A stretch of 42,782 nucleotides of DNA, from NCBI GenBank assembly GCA_017646685.1, contig JAGCLZ010000005.1, positions 1 through 42,782 on the forward strand. Reading direction: 5' to 3'. This stretch comes from Bacteroidales bacterium. GTDB lineage: Bacteria; Bacteroidota; Bacteroidia; Bacteroidales; P3. The notes under the pieces were generated by a model. That model was not told where the DNA came from. It did not search any database and saw nothing but the letters and a program-made list of their open reading frames with translations. Positions 1-7,348 of the stretch are shown here, one piece after another (position 1 is the stretch's first letter; each line of letters opens with the position of its first letter). The position numbers were made by a program, and so were the translations under genes.

Positions 1-731
1 GGAGGAGTGTTGAACATAGAAATATCGCGAGGTTCAGCCAAAGCGTGAGTGCGATAGTCAACCATTGTTGGAAGTGGGTTCATGTATTTACGATCTTGGA
101 TTTTTCCAAGGATGTCTTTACGTACGATAACGAAAGTAACACCGGCAGGACCTACGTTCTTTTGTGCACCACCGTAGATAAGACCGTATTTAGTTACGTC
201 TACTGGACGGCTCATGATGTCAGAAGACATATCAGCAACCAACATGATAGGACAATCCATATCGTGTTTGATTTCAGTACCGTAGATAGTATTGTTTGTA
301 GTGATGTGGAAATAATCAGCATCTGTTGGGATAGTGTAGTTTTTAGGAATGTAGCTGTAAGTTTTGTCTTCAGAAGAAGCAACGATTACAGTTTCACCGA
401 ACAATTTAGCTTCTTTAGCAGCTTTCTTTGCCCAAACACCGGTTTGTAAGTAAGCAGCTTTCTTTTCCATTAAGTTTGCTGGAACTGTCATAAATTGAGT
501 GCTAGCACCACCACCTAAGAATAATACTTCGTAATCAGCAGGGATGTTCAAAAGATCACGCCATAGTTGACGAGTTTCTTCCATTACTCTTTCCCAACCC
601 GGAGTACGGTGAGAAATTTCTAACAATCCGATTCCAGTGTTGTCGAAATCGCGGATAGCAGCTATTGTGTTTTCAATAGCTTCTTTTGGTAAAACGCAAG
701 GACCTGCGTTAAAATTATGTACTTTTTTCAT
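1..731 (-). CDS. serC: Phosphoserine aminotransferase SerC, 3' end outside window
   Basis: PLP-dependent transaminase that converts 3-phosphohydroxypyruvate and glutamate to O-phosphoserine in cytosolic serine (and pyridoxine) synthesis. Translating the complement from the ATG at 731-729 gives 243 uninterrupted codons. It opens [15 protein letters not shown], the family N-terminus, and carries EISHRTPGW near residue 38, [11 protein letters not shown] near 70 (phosphate-binding loop of the cofactor site) and [11 protein letters not shown] near 187, in which Lys191 is the expected Schiff-base lysine. The family is usually about 355-360 residues, so roughly a third is missing at the window edge. 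Codons are biased toward GGT, CGT, GCT and ACT more than in the neighbours, which suggests high expression (an inference). A good promoter lies about 70 bases upstream. In Bacteroidales serA often follows serC; it would lie outside this window. Confidence 0.96.
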   Translation of the reverse strand, partial: MKKVHNFNAGPCVLPKEAIENTIAAIRDFDNTGIGLLEISHRTPGWERVMEETRQLWRDLLNIPADYEVLFLGGGASTQFMTVPANLMEKKAAYLQTGVWAKKAAKEAKLFGETVIVASSEDKTYSYIPKNYTIPTDADYFHITTNNTIYGTEIKHDMDCPIMLVADMSSDIMSRPVDVTKYGLIYGGAQKNVGPAGVTFVIVRKDILGKIQDRKYMNPLPTMVDYRTHALAEPRDISMFNTP

Positions 732-799
732 CTTGTTTTTTGCTTTAAAATATTTATATTCAATTTATTATTTCGTTACTAAGAATTTTCTTCGTGCTA

Positions 800-831
800 C
801 AAATGTAAGGCTTTTTCTTCAGTATTTCAAA
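800..831 (-). promoter_or_regulatory. Bacteroidota-type promoter for serC
   Basis: Read on the minus strand, TTTG (831-828) is followed after 20 bases by TACATTTG (807-800). This matches the Bacteroidota sigma-ABfr consensus TTTG-N19-21-TAnnTTTG. The predicted start lies near 793-795, leaving a leader of about 65 bases before the serC ATG. Confidence 0.7.
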
Positions 832-931
832 TATATACTGCTTATTTTTCACCACAGTAAAGTTATTATCTGTATATATTGTTATATACCAAACTTTTAA
901 GATGTGGTATCTTTGTGATAAATATTTTACT

Positions 932-1741
932 TTACACAGCAACGTTGTTTTCGCGTAGGGCTGCATTGAGCGATGTTTTCAAATCGGTACTTTCTTTGCG
1001 TTTTCCTATTATCAAAGCACATGGCACTTGGTATTCTCCGGCAGGAAACTGTTTGGTGTAGCTGCCCGGTATAACCACCGAACGGGCAGGTACATGACCT
1101 ACGTGTGTGACGGGTTCGCTGCCTGTAACGTCTATTATCTTGGTCGAACCGGTTATAACAACTCCGGCACCTATCACAGCTTCTTGTTCGATGTGGGCTC
1201 CTTCCACTATAATAGCACGCGAGCCTATAAAACAGTTGTCTTCAACTATAACCGGCGATGCTTGAACGGGTTCCAACACTCCGCCAATACCTACTCCGCC
1301 ACTTAGGTGAACGTTTTTGCCTATTTGTGCACACGACCCAACTGTAGCCCAAGTGTCTACCATGGTACCACTATCCACATAAGCTCCAATGTTTACGTAC
1401 GAAGGCATCATCACCACACCCGGCGCAAGGTACGACCCGTAGCGTGCTATGCCGTGGGGTACAACTCTTACACCCTGCGAGGCAAGGTTCTTTTTCAAAG
1501 CTATCTTGTCGTGAAATTCAAACGGACCTACTTCCATTGTTTGCATTTCGCATATCGGGAAATACAGTAGTACAGCTTTTTTTATCCATTCGTTTACATG
1601 CCAATGGCTATCTATTTGTTCGGCAATACGCAATTGTCCTTTGTCCAACTGCTCTACCACGCTACGTATGGCTTTGATGGTAGCATTATCTTTAAGAAAT
1701 TCGCGATTTTCCCATGCTTGTTCAATCAATTGTTGCTCCAT
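932..1741 (-). CDS. dapD: 2,3,4,5-tetrahydropyridine-2,6-dicarboxylate N-succinyltransferase DapD
   Basis: Succinyl-CoA-dependent step of the succinylase branch of the diaminopimelate/lysine pathway, feeding peptidoglycan and protein synthesis in the cytosol. The 269-residue product has the DapD layout: a helical N-terminal domain (residues 1-100), then a left-handed beta-helix built from hexapeptide repeats. The family blocks GVVMMPSYVNIGAYVDSGTM and VGSCAQIGKNVHLSGGVGIGG are clear, as is GSRAIIVEGAHI. Its length is normal for the family. It starts at the ATG at 1741; a TATATTTG promoter element lies about 55 bases upstream. It runs in the same direction as serC, but the 200-base gap contains a separate serC promoter, so the two are probably independent units. 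Confidence 0.95.
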   Translation of the reverse strand: MEQQLIEQAWENREFLKDNATIKAIRSVVEQLDKGQLRIAEQIDSHWHVNEWIKKAVLLYFPICEMQTMEVGPFEFHDKIALKKNLASQGVRVVPHGIARYGSYLAPGVVMMPSYVNIGAYVDSGTMVDTWATVGSCAQIGKNVHLSGGVGIGGVLEPVQASPVIVEDNCFIGSRAIIVEGAHIEQEAVIGAGVVITGSTKIIDVTGSEPVTHVGHVPARSVVIPGSYTKQFPAGEYQVPCALIIGKRKESTDLKTSLNAALRENNVAV

Positions 1742-1796
1742 ATCGCTGTTGATTATTAGTTAGTTGTTTGATATAATTGTTATTTGATTATTTTTG

Positions 1797-1804
1797 CAAA
1801 TATA
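1797..1804 (-). promoter_or_regulatory. Putative -7 element for dapD
   Basis: The minus strand reads TATATTTG at 1804-1797, matching the Bacteroidota -7 box TAnnTTTG, about 55 bases before the dapD ATG. No clear TTG is found at the usual 19-21 base spacing, so this is weaker than the serC promoter. Confidence 0.4.
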
Positions 1805-1863
1805 CATATTTTTTGTGGTATATATAACCATAATATTGTGTAGGATTTGAAGAGTAAAAGAAT

Positions 1864-2082
1864 TATAGGCAACTTCTAAAAATTGCTTTGCAAGTGATTT
1901 GCGAATTTTTACTAGAAAGATTTCGGTAAAAAACGTAAACGTTGCGATTAAGCGAGTAAAGAGCAATGCCTCAGCATTAGCTATTTCGAGCTATAGCAAC
2001 ATCGGCGAAGTCAACCACGCAAAAGTTCTTTCTACAATCAATTCAATTTCCTAGAACGTGGAGTTTTTAGAAGTTGCCTATA
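1864..2082 (-). mobile_element. Internally deleted IS5-like insertion sequence remnant (MITE-like)
   Basis: A 219-bp segment is bounded by perfect 19-bp inverted repeats (1864-1882 and 2064-2082; core AGGCAACTTCTAAAAA). The outermost TATA on both sides could instead be a target-site duplication of TA or TATA, leaving a 15-bp terminal repeat. On the minus strand, 2035-2012 encodes VERTFAWL, the signature of the C-terminal part of IS5/IS427-type DDE transposases that carries the catalytic Glu. The frame soon meets a stop, and a second frame continues to the end of the element. So the transposase is reduced to its 3' end and frame-shifted: a dead element that only a related transposase could move. 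Confidence 0.65.
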
Positions 2083-2098
2083 CACATTTGCCGTTTTT

Positions 2099-2168
2099 TT
2101 CCTCGTGATGTAGACAAAATTTCCTCACGAGGAAAATTTATCTGCATCGTGATGTAGGCAAATCTCCT
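2099..2168. repeat. 10-bp inverted repeat plus two-copy direct repeat
   Basis: TTCCTCGTGA at 2099-2108 is the exact reverse complement of TCACGAGGAA at 2125-2134. In addition, TCGTGATGTAGACAAA near 2103 recurs with one change as TCGTGATGTAGGCAAA near 2147, about 44 bases apart. There is no following T-run, so it is not an obvious terminator. Confidence 0.5.
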
Positions 2169-2205
2169 TCGGGACGTAAATTTTATGCTCTCGATAGGGT
2201 GGGAT

Positions 2206-2285
2206 GACGGTATACTATCAGTAATTTTATGGTATACTATGAATCGAATGACGGTATATTGTGAACCGATTGATGATATACCGTC
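2206..2285. repeat. Three direct and one inverted GACGGTATA-like repeats
   Basis: GACGGTATACTATCA (2206-2220), ATGGTATACTATGAATCGA (from 2229) and GACGGTATATTGTGAACCGA (2250-2269) are spaced about 22 bases apart. The complement of the last one, ATATACCGTC, follows at 2276-2285, giving a 10-bp inverted repeat with a 16-base loop. They lie about 170-250 bases upstream of the flippase gene. They could be regulator-binding sites or decayed repeats; the sequence alone does not decide. Confidence 0.45.
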
Positions 2286-2455
2286 AAGAAAAGGATGGTT
2301 GATGGGGGAGGAAATTCGGATTGTTCAATGTGTAATTTCTGCGAAGGTTTCTTGGAAAATAAAATTACGCAGTGTATCATACTAAATAGCCGGAAACTAA
2401 GTTATAATAATAATTCATGCACTAACGAAAACGAAAAAACAGTGATATAAAAGAT

Positions 2456-3937
2456 ATGGGAATAGTAGCCAGGCAAAGTATCAAGGGCTCGATAGTGAGT
2501 TATTTTGGAGTGTTTATAGGGTTTATTACCAGTATGTTGGTTGTAGTACCTATGGTAGACCCGGCTTCGTATGGGCTGTTGGGTATATTGTGCGATGCCG
2601 CCACGCTGTTGGGCAGCTTGGCAATGGTGGGTATGGGCGCCTCGGGAGTCAAATATTTCCCGTATTTCAAAAATCCGGCCAAACATCACAATGGCTTTTT
2701 CTATTATTTGTTGGTGATACCATTACTGGGTGTGGCTGTATTTTTTTCGTTGGCTATAATACTTAAAGCACCTATAATAAACTACTTCAGCCAAAATGCG
2801 GCAGTTTTTGCCGACTATTTCTTTTGGATATTTCCGTGGGCTTTCTTTATTGTATATCAGAATATTTTTGCCACATATAGTAATGTGCTTATGCGTATAG
2901 TTATACCCCGCACTGTGCAGGAGGTGATTATCCGTGTTTTTAATATGGCAATACTTTTGATGTTTGCTTTTGATATTATTGATATCCATTGGCTTGTAGC
3001 TCTTCAGGTGATGGTATATGGTGTGGCGATGCTGATAAATTTTTTGTATATAGCCCGTATAGATAAACTAACCCTTTGGCACGACAATAGTTTTGTTCCC
3101 ACCCCCATGCGCAAAGAAATAGCCTCTTATGCCGGCTATACGTTACTAGCATCGGTAGGAACCACCATCATGCAACGTGTTGATTCGTTTATGATAGCGG
3201 GAATGTTGGGTTTGGAATCGTTGGGGATATACCGTATAGCGATGTATATGGGTATCATAAGCGAGATACCCTCGCGTTCGCTCTTTGCAATAGCCCAGCC
3301 AGTGGCTGCCGAAGCAATAAAGAATAATGATGCGGAGGCTTTGTCTAAACTGCTCAAACAGGTGTCCATCAACCTTATGCTTATAAGTTCGGCAATATTT
3401 TTGCTGCTATATATTAATGTAGATAATATATTTGAGATAGTACCCAATGGATTGCGATATGCAAGTGGCAAATGGGTGATGGTGTTTATAGCCTTGGCAG
3501 GGGTAATAAATATCACATTTACATTCTCGCTCAATATTTTGCAACTTTCAAACTATTATATGTACTATCTGCCGTTCTTGCTTTTGCTATCGCTTTGCGG
3601 AATATTGGGCAACAGGCTGTTGATACCATATTTGGATATAAACGGTGCTGCCCTTGCCAAGGTGATAACCTACTGTGTGTTTGGACTATTGCTTACTTCT
3701 TTTGTTTATTACAAACTAAGGATACATCCGCTTACGTGGAATCATCTTAAACTCTTGGTATTGGTGCTTATGGCAATAGGATTGCATCATTTGCTGCCGG
3801 TACTGCCGGTGCCATTTTTTGACGCTTTGTACCGTACAATTGTAATAGCTGTTTTTGGAGTAGTGCTGGTTTACAAGTTTAAAATATCGGAAGATGCCAA
3901 TAAGATAGCCGATAAAATATTGAAAAAATCAAAGTAA
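2456..3937 (+). CDS. Polysaccharide flippase-like membrane protein (MOP/Wzx superfamily)
   Basis: The 493-residue product is almost wholly hydrophobic, with about 12-14 predicted membrane spans. It has the N-terminal pattern of Wzx/PST polysaccharide transporters: an amphipathic start (MGIVARQSIKGSIVSYFG) followed by a first span, then YGLLGILCDAATLLGSLAMVG. Family members move lipid-linked glycans across the inner membrane. The central loop QRVDSFMIAGMLGLESLGIY matches the conserved MOP segment. It is not adjacent to glycosyltransferases here; it stands alone after a 714-bp gap and about 22 kb from the second flippase of this window, so its substrate may be a different glycan or a lipid intermediate. 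The start at 2456 is the first ATG of the frame and fits the family. Confidence 0.85.
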   Translation: MGIVARQSIKGSIVSYFGVFIGFITSMLVVVPMVDPASYGLLGILCDAATLLGSLAMVGMGASGVKYFPYFKNPAKHHNGFFYYLLVIPLLGVAVFFSLAIILKAPIINYFSQNAAVFADYFFWIFPWAFFIVYQNIFATYSNVLMRIVIPRTVQEVIIRVFNMAILLMFAFDIIDIHWLVALQVMVYGVAMLINFLYIARIDKLTLWHDNSFVPTPMRKEIASYAGYTLLASVGTTIMQRVDSFMIAGMLGLESLGIYRIAMYMGIISEIPSRSLFAIAQPVAAEAIKNNDAEALSKLLKQVSINLMLISSAIFLLLYINVDNIFEIVPNGLRYASGKWVMVFIALAGVINITFTFSLNILQLSNYYMYYLPFLLLLSLCGILGNRLLIPYLDINGAALAKVITYCVFGLLLTSFVYYKLRIHPLTWNHLKLLVLVLMAIGLHHLLPVLPVPFFDALYRTIVIAVFGVVLVYKFKISEDANKIADKILKKSK

Positions 3938-3972
3938 GTTGAATATATAAAACTCTATTCAAAAAAAAATCG

Positions 3973-3980
3973 TATATTTG
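3973..3980 (+). promoter_or_regulatory. Putative -7 element before the small secreted protein gene
   Basis: TATATTTG followed by GCA-type sequence matches the Bacteroidota -7 box, 74 bases before the ATG at 4055. The -33 region is an A-run without a good TTG at the usual distance. Confidence 0.4.
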
Positions 3981-4054
3981 CAGAACATCATAGCATTTTG
4001 AATGTAATGCAAGATAATGTTTATTAAATGATTAAATAGAAAAATAATAAGGAT

Positions 4055-4591
4055 ATGAATAAGAAAATACTTATTTTAGCAGCTTTTGTAACTTTGGTGG
4101 GTAGTGGTTTGAAAGCCCAAACAATGGAATATACCAAGTATGTAACACCTGACTATAAGATAACCAATGCAGCTAGTTGCAAACCTTATAATCATAATAT
4201 TACAGAGTGTATACATTGGTTGGAAAATGTGTCGCCAAATATATTCAAAGAAGAACAAGTTAAAGCAAAACAATTTCTTACAGAATGGGCAACGCTAAGT
4301 AGCGATGTTCAGATAGTAATGGACGAAAAGATAGTAACATTTATCAACTCCAGTCCCGATATGATTATATATTATATAGGAGGATGGACAAGAAAATCTA
4401 TTCTTACAAAAAACAAACTTCTCAAGTCGGACTATGCCTATGCAGGTTTGCAGAGCGTAATTAACTATTACAAACGCTACAACAAACTTGTGAATTATGA
4501 TGCGAACATTGAAAAACTTATACAATTGGAAGAGCAAGGTGGACTTCTAATCCAGTTGCAAAAGGATATGATAAAACACGACTTCAGATAA
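4055..4591 (+). CDS. Small secreted protein of unknown function
   Basis: I do not recognise this 178-residue protein. It begins with a clear Sec signal peptide (MNKKILILAAFVTLVGSGLKAQ; cleavage probably after AQ at residues 21-22), so it should enter the periplasm. The mature part is mixed charged/hydrophobic, without a lipobox cysteine, a barrel pattern or a T9SS tail. It is rich in Tyr and Lys, and its C-terminal half looks helical. It ends 6 bases before the RsmI-like gene, so the two are probably co-transcribed from the TATATTTG element at 3973. Functional linkage is not evident. Confidence 0.75.
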   Translation: MNKKILILAAFVTLVGSGLKAQTMEYTKYVTPDYKITNAASCKPYNHNITECIHWLENVSPNIFKEEQVKAKQFLTEWATLSSDVQIVMDEKIVTFINSSPDMIIYYIGGWTRKSILTKNKLLKSDYAYAGLQSVINYYKRYNKLVNYDANIEKLIQLEEQGGLLIQLQKDMIKHDFR

Positions 4592-4597
4592 TTTCTA

Positions 4598-5296
4598 ATG
4601 AATAGTCTGATTCTTTTTCCTGTAGGGATAGGAAATCCCGATTTGGCTGTAGCATTGCCAAGCTATAACGTGCAGTTGCTGAACACATGTCATACATTTA
4701 TTGTAGAGGAATTGCGTACAGCTCGTCGTTTTCTGAAGCAGGCCGGCTATGAGCATAGTATTGATTCAACAACGTTTCTTATCCTTAACGAGCATACACA
4801 GCATACCGAGATAATCAGCTATTTGGATTCCATAGCCGATGGCAATATAGGTTTGCTTTCCGAAGCCGGATTGCCTTGCATTGCCGACCCGGGAGCCAAG
4901 ATAGTGCGTATGGCACAGGAAAAAAACATCAATGTGGTGCCTCTTGTAGGGCCATCGTCGCTTATGATGGCTTTGATGGCTTCGGGTTTCAACGGACAGA
5001 ACTTTAGCTTTGTAGGATATTTGCCTATAGACAAATATGAAAGGTTGAAAGCTATAAGAAAACTCGAAGAGCGTTCGCAGAAAGAGAATCAAACTCAGAT
5101 ATTTATCGAAGCACCATATAGAAATAATCAAATGCTTGAGGCTTTGATAAATACCTGTAAAGATAACACTATGATATGTGTAGCCTGCGATATAAGTTTG
5201 GATACACAATACATAAAAACTCTTTCGGTAAGAAAATGGAGAAAGAACATTCCTAATCTGCATAAGAGAAATACTGTATTTTTACTTCAAGGGTAA
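4598..5296 (+). CDS. RsmI-like tetrapyrrole-methylase-fold SAM methyltransferase (short paralogue)
   Basis: The 232-residue protein has the COG0313/RsmI pattern: LFPVGIGNPD at the N-terminus, IVEELRTARRFLKQAG, IGLLSEAGLPCIADPG (residues 83-98, SAM-site region), VVPLVGPSSLMMALMASG and FVGYLP. RsmI proper 2'-O-methylates C1402 of 16S rRNA. This protein is shorter than E. coli RsmI (about 285), lacks the C-terminal domain, and has EAPYRN where RsmI has ESPHR. It is therefore better named a SAM-dependent methyltransferase of the RsmI family; Bacteroidota commonly carry such a second, short member. It follows the secreted-protein gene by 6 bases. Confidence 0.85.
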   Translation: MNSLILFPVGIGNPDLAVALPSYNVQLLNTCHTFIVEELRTARRFLKQAGYEHSIDSTTFLILNEHTQHTEIISYLDSIADGNIGLLSEAGLPCIADPGAKIVRMAQEKNINVVPLVGPSSLMMALMASGFNGQNFSFVGYLPIDKYERLKAIRKLEERSQKENQTQIFIEAPYRNNQMLEALINTCKDNTMICVACDISLDTQYIKTLSVRKWRKNIPNLHKRNTVFLLQG

Positions 5297-5406
5297 GTAA
5301 ATTACCCCATACTGGATAATCGAATAACTAATATATGTTATTTAGTTATCTTATATATAATATTTCAACAGTTTTTTTTTGACTATGAAATACGGAATAG
5401 TTTTAT

Positions 5407-5414
5407 TATCTTTG
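5407..5414 (+). promoter_or_regulatory. Putative -7 element for recX
   Basis: TATCTTTG followed by CA matches TAnnTTTG, 78 bases before the recX ATG. The nearest TTTG (5378-5381) is 25 bases away, longer than the usual 19-21, so support is moderate. Confidence 0.4.
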
Positions 5415-5492
5415 CAGTATTGGAAATGAAGGTAGTTATATGGGTTATACTATTGATTTGTAGTTTTTGTATAAAAGAAAATATGTGGTAGT

Positions 5493-5957
5493 ATGAGTGA
5501 AAAATTATCGGTTTTTTTGGAAAAAGCACAGAGATATTGCTCTTCTGCCGAACAGTGCATATATACCGTTAGGAAGAAAATGTATGAATGGGGTGTGGAT
5601 GATGAAGAGAAAGATTATATAATAGGAGAGCTTATTGCCGATGGATTTATCAACGAAGGACGGTATGCCGAAACTTTTGCCAGGGGCAAATTTAGGATGT
5701 TAGGGTGGGGGAGAAATAAAATAAGATACCATCTGAAATCAAATCAAGTATCTGAGCAAAACATACGATTGGCGATAGAAGCTATTGACGACGAGGAGTA
5801 TAACCAAGTATTGCAAAATCTGTTGCAGCGTAAATGGGATTCGCTGAAAGGAATTAATATTTTGCAGAAGAAACAGAAAACAGTGGGTTATCTTGTTCAG
5901 AAGGGTTTTGAAACCAATCTGATATTGGAAGAAATAAAGCAACGATATAATAAATAA
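5493..5957 (+). CDS. recX: Regulatory protein RecX
   Basis: RecX binds RecA filaments and limits their activity in recombination and SOS signalling. The 154-residue product shows the three tandem three-helix repeats of the family: AQRYCSSAEQCIYTVRKKM, then ELIADGFINEGRYAETFARGKF with the hallmark D-x-x-F-x-x-x-R-Y-A, then RMLGWGRNKIRYHLKSNQVS and the C-terminal NILQKKQKTVGYLVQKGF. Its length is normal. recA is not in the window. The next gene starts 18 bases after the stop, so they probably share a transcript. Confidence 0.92.
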   Translation: MSEKLSVFLEKAQRYCSSAEQCIYTVRKKMYEWGVDDEEKDYIIGELIADGFINEGRYAETFARGKFRMLGWGRNKIRYHLKSNQVSEQNIRLAIEAIDDEEYNQVLQNLLQRKWDSLKGINILQKKQKTVGYLVQKGFETNLILEEIKQRYNK

Positions 5958-5975
5958 ACAAACATAAAAAACGAC

Positions 5976-6911
5976 ATGAGAGATATAAAAATATTTGCAG
6001 CATTTGCAATAATGATGCTTATGGTATGTGGCGCAACGGCTAATGATGTTGCGGATGATAAGAAAAAAGCAGATACGGTAGTAGCAAAACAAAACTGTTG
6101 GAAAACATCATCGTCTCCTACAGTAAGATTTTCACAATATTACTACGACAATTGGGCAAAAGATGGGTATACACAAGTAGCTCTTACGCTTGGATACATA
6201 GGTACATTTACTTATACCAAGCCAAATTATGTTTGGGATTCGCGTGTCGACATGGCTTTCGGTTTCCTTAAAATAGATATGAATGACGATAAAATGTTTG
6301 ACGATTCGCAATATTTGCGCAAAAGTGATGATAAGATAGATTTTACATCAACTTTTTCGTTGAAAATGAAACATAATTGGAACTGCAATGCTTCGGTGAA
6401 TTTTAAAAGTCAATTTTATGACAGCTATAAGTTTTATGCCGATCCTATGCAGGAACCAACTCTTATATCGGCTCTTTTTGCTCCTGCATACTTGTTGACA
6501 TCGTTGGGTTTTGAGTATAAAAAAGAATATTGGAATGCATCATTCTCGTTTATTACCGGTAAGAATACTTTTGTACTTGACGAGCGTATCAAACCATCGG
6601 ATTATGGTATAGCCGAAGGTAACTCTTATATGGGATGGGGTTCTTATATGCGTTTTTATTTCAAGAAAGATTTGTTTAAGAATATCAATTTCTATACACG
6701 TGTGGAATTCTTTTGGGAATATCAGAAAGAGTTGATGACGCAAACTGATGTAAACTGGGAAACAACATTGGAATTTAAAGTAAACAATTGGCTTTCGGCT
6801 TTTGCTAGTTTAAACCTCATATACGATGCCGATTATTCGTTGAAACGCCAATTATATCAACTATCCGGAATACAGCTGAACCTAGATTGGAATAAACGAA
6901 AAAAACACTAG
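5976..6911 (+). CDS. DUF3078-like outer-membrane beta-barrel protein
   Basis: The 311-residue protein has an N-terminal signal peptide (cleavage near ATA-ND, residue 23). The rest is strand-like, with alternating aromatic and polar residues (SQYYYDNWAKDGYTQVALTLGYIGTF and similar stretches), as expected for an outer-membrane barrel. It ends with the DUF3078 style FKVNNWLSAFASLNLIYDADY segment. Conserved features of the family that can be seen are the NWA-x-x-G motif after a Trp-rich start and the closing LIYD. No function is established for the family to my knowledge. It lies 18 bases after recX; no mechanistic link is apparent. Confidence 0.7.
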   Translation: MRDIKIFAAFAIMMLMVCGATANDVADDKKKADTVVAKQNCWKTSSSPTVRFSQYYYDNWAKDGYTQVALTLGYIGTFTYTKPNYVWDSRVDMAFGFLKIDMNDDKMFDDSQYLRKSDDKIDFTSTFSLKMKHNWNCNASVNFKSQFYDSYKFYADPMQEPTLISALFAPAYLLTSLGFEYKKEYWNASFSFITGKNTFVLDERIKPSDYGIAEGNSYMGWGSYMRFYFKKDLFKNINFYTRVEFFWEYQKELMTQTDVNWETTLEFKVNNWLSAFASLNLIYDADYSLKRQLYQLSGIQLNLDWNKRKKH

Positions 6912-7090
6912 GTACTGCCTTTTTGGAATGACTAAAAAATAGAAATATTACACTGAAAATATGCTTCGATATACGATTTAAAGGTTGTAAATGCGGCTAA
7001 AAAGGTTTAAAAATAGGTAGAGTGGATAAATTTTATTTGTTGGAAAATTAGTTGATTAGGCATGGAGAAGAAAAATATTTTGATATTTTG

Positions 7091-7121
7091 TTGTGCGAAA
7101 CAAAAAAAATGAGTAATTTTG
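7091..7121 (+). promoter_or_regulatory. Promoter of tRNA-Pro
   Basis: TTG at 7091-7093 is followed after 20 bases by TAATTTTG at 7114-7121, an exact fit to the Bacteroidota -33/-7 pattern. It lies 13 bases before the tRNA 5' end. Confidence 0.7.
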
Positions 7122-7134
7122 CAAACTGAAAAAT

Positions 7135-7208
7135 CGGGGTGTGGCGCAGTTGGCTAGCGCACTTGCATGGGGTGCAAGGGGTCGAAAGTTCGAGTCTTTT
7201 CACCCCGA
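7135..7208 (+). tRNA. tRNA-Pro, anticodon GGG
   Basis: A full 74-base cloverleaf: acceptor CGGGGTG pairs with CACCCCG, D-stem GCGC/GCGC, anticodon stem CTTGC/GCAAG around loop ATGGGGT (anticodon GGG), five-base variable loop GGGTC, and T-stem GAAAG/CTTTT with loop TTCGAGT. The CCA end is not encoded; the discriminator A is followed by CTT. Confidence 0.95.
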
Positions 7209-7348
7209 CTTTTTTATATATACCTATCATCTTTGCTACAAAAGAAAACACTGGAAGAAACCAAAAATAGTGGCGAAAAATAGGCTGAATTCAAGGTGTA
7301 TGTTTGTTTTGTTGAATTGCTATTGTTATCTCTTTTTTATATAATATC

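Larger units (their letters stand above)
1742..2455. other. Gene-free interval between dapD and the flippase gene
   Basis: This 714-bp stretch separates the divergently oriented dapD and flippase genes. It holds the dapD promoter, the IS5-like remnant (1864-2082), a 10-bp hairpin with a direct repeat (2099-2168) and a cluster of GACGGTATA-like repeats (2206-2285). The only frame of any length after the remnant (66 codons, 2185-2385) runs across the repeats and resembles nothing I know. No clear promoter for the downstream gene was found. Confidence 0.6.

Noticed and set aside
2185..2385. A 66-residue frame in the gap before the flippase.
   Set aside because: It spans the GACGGTATA repeats and has no recognisable motif or promoter.
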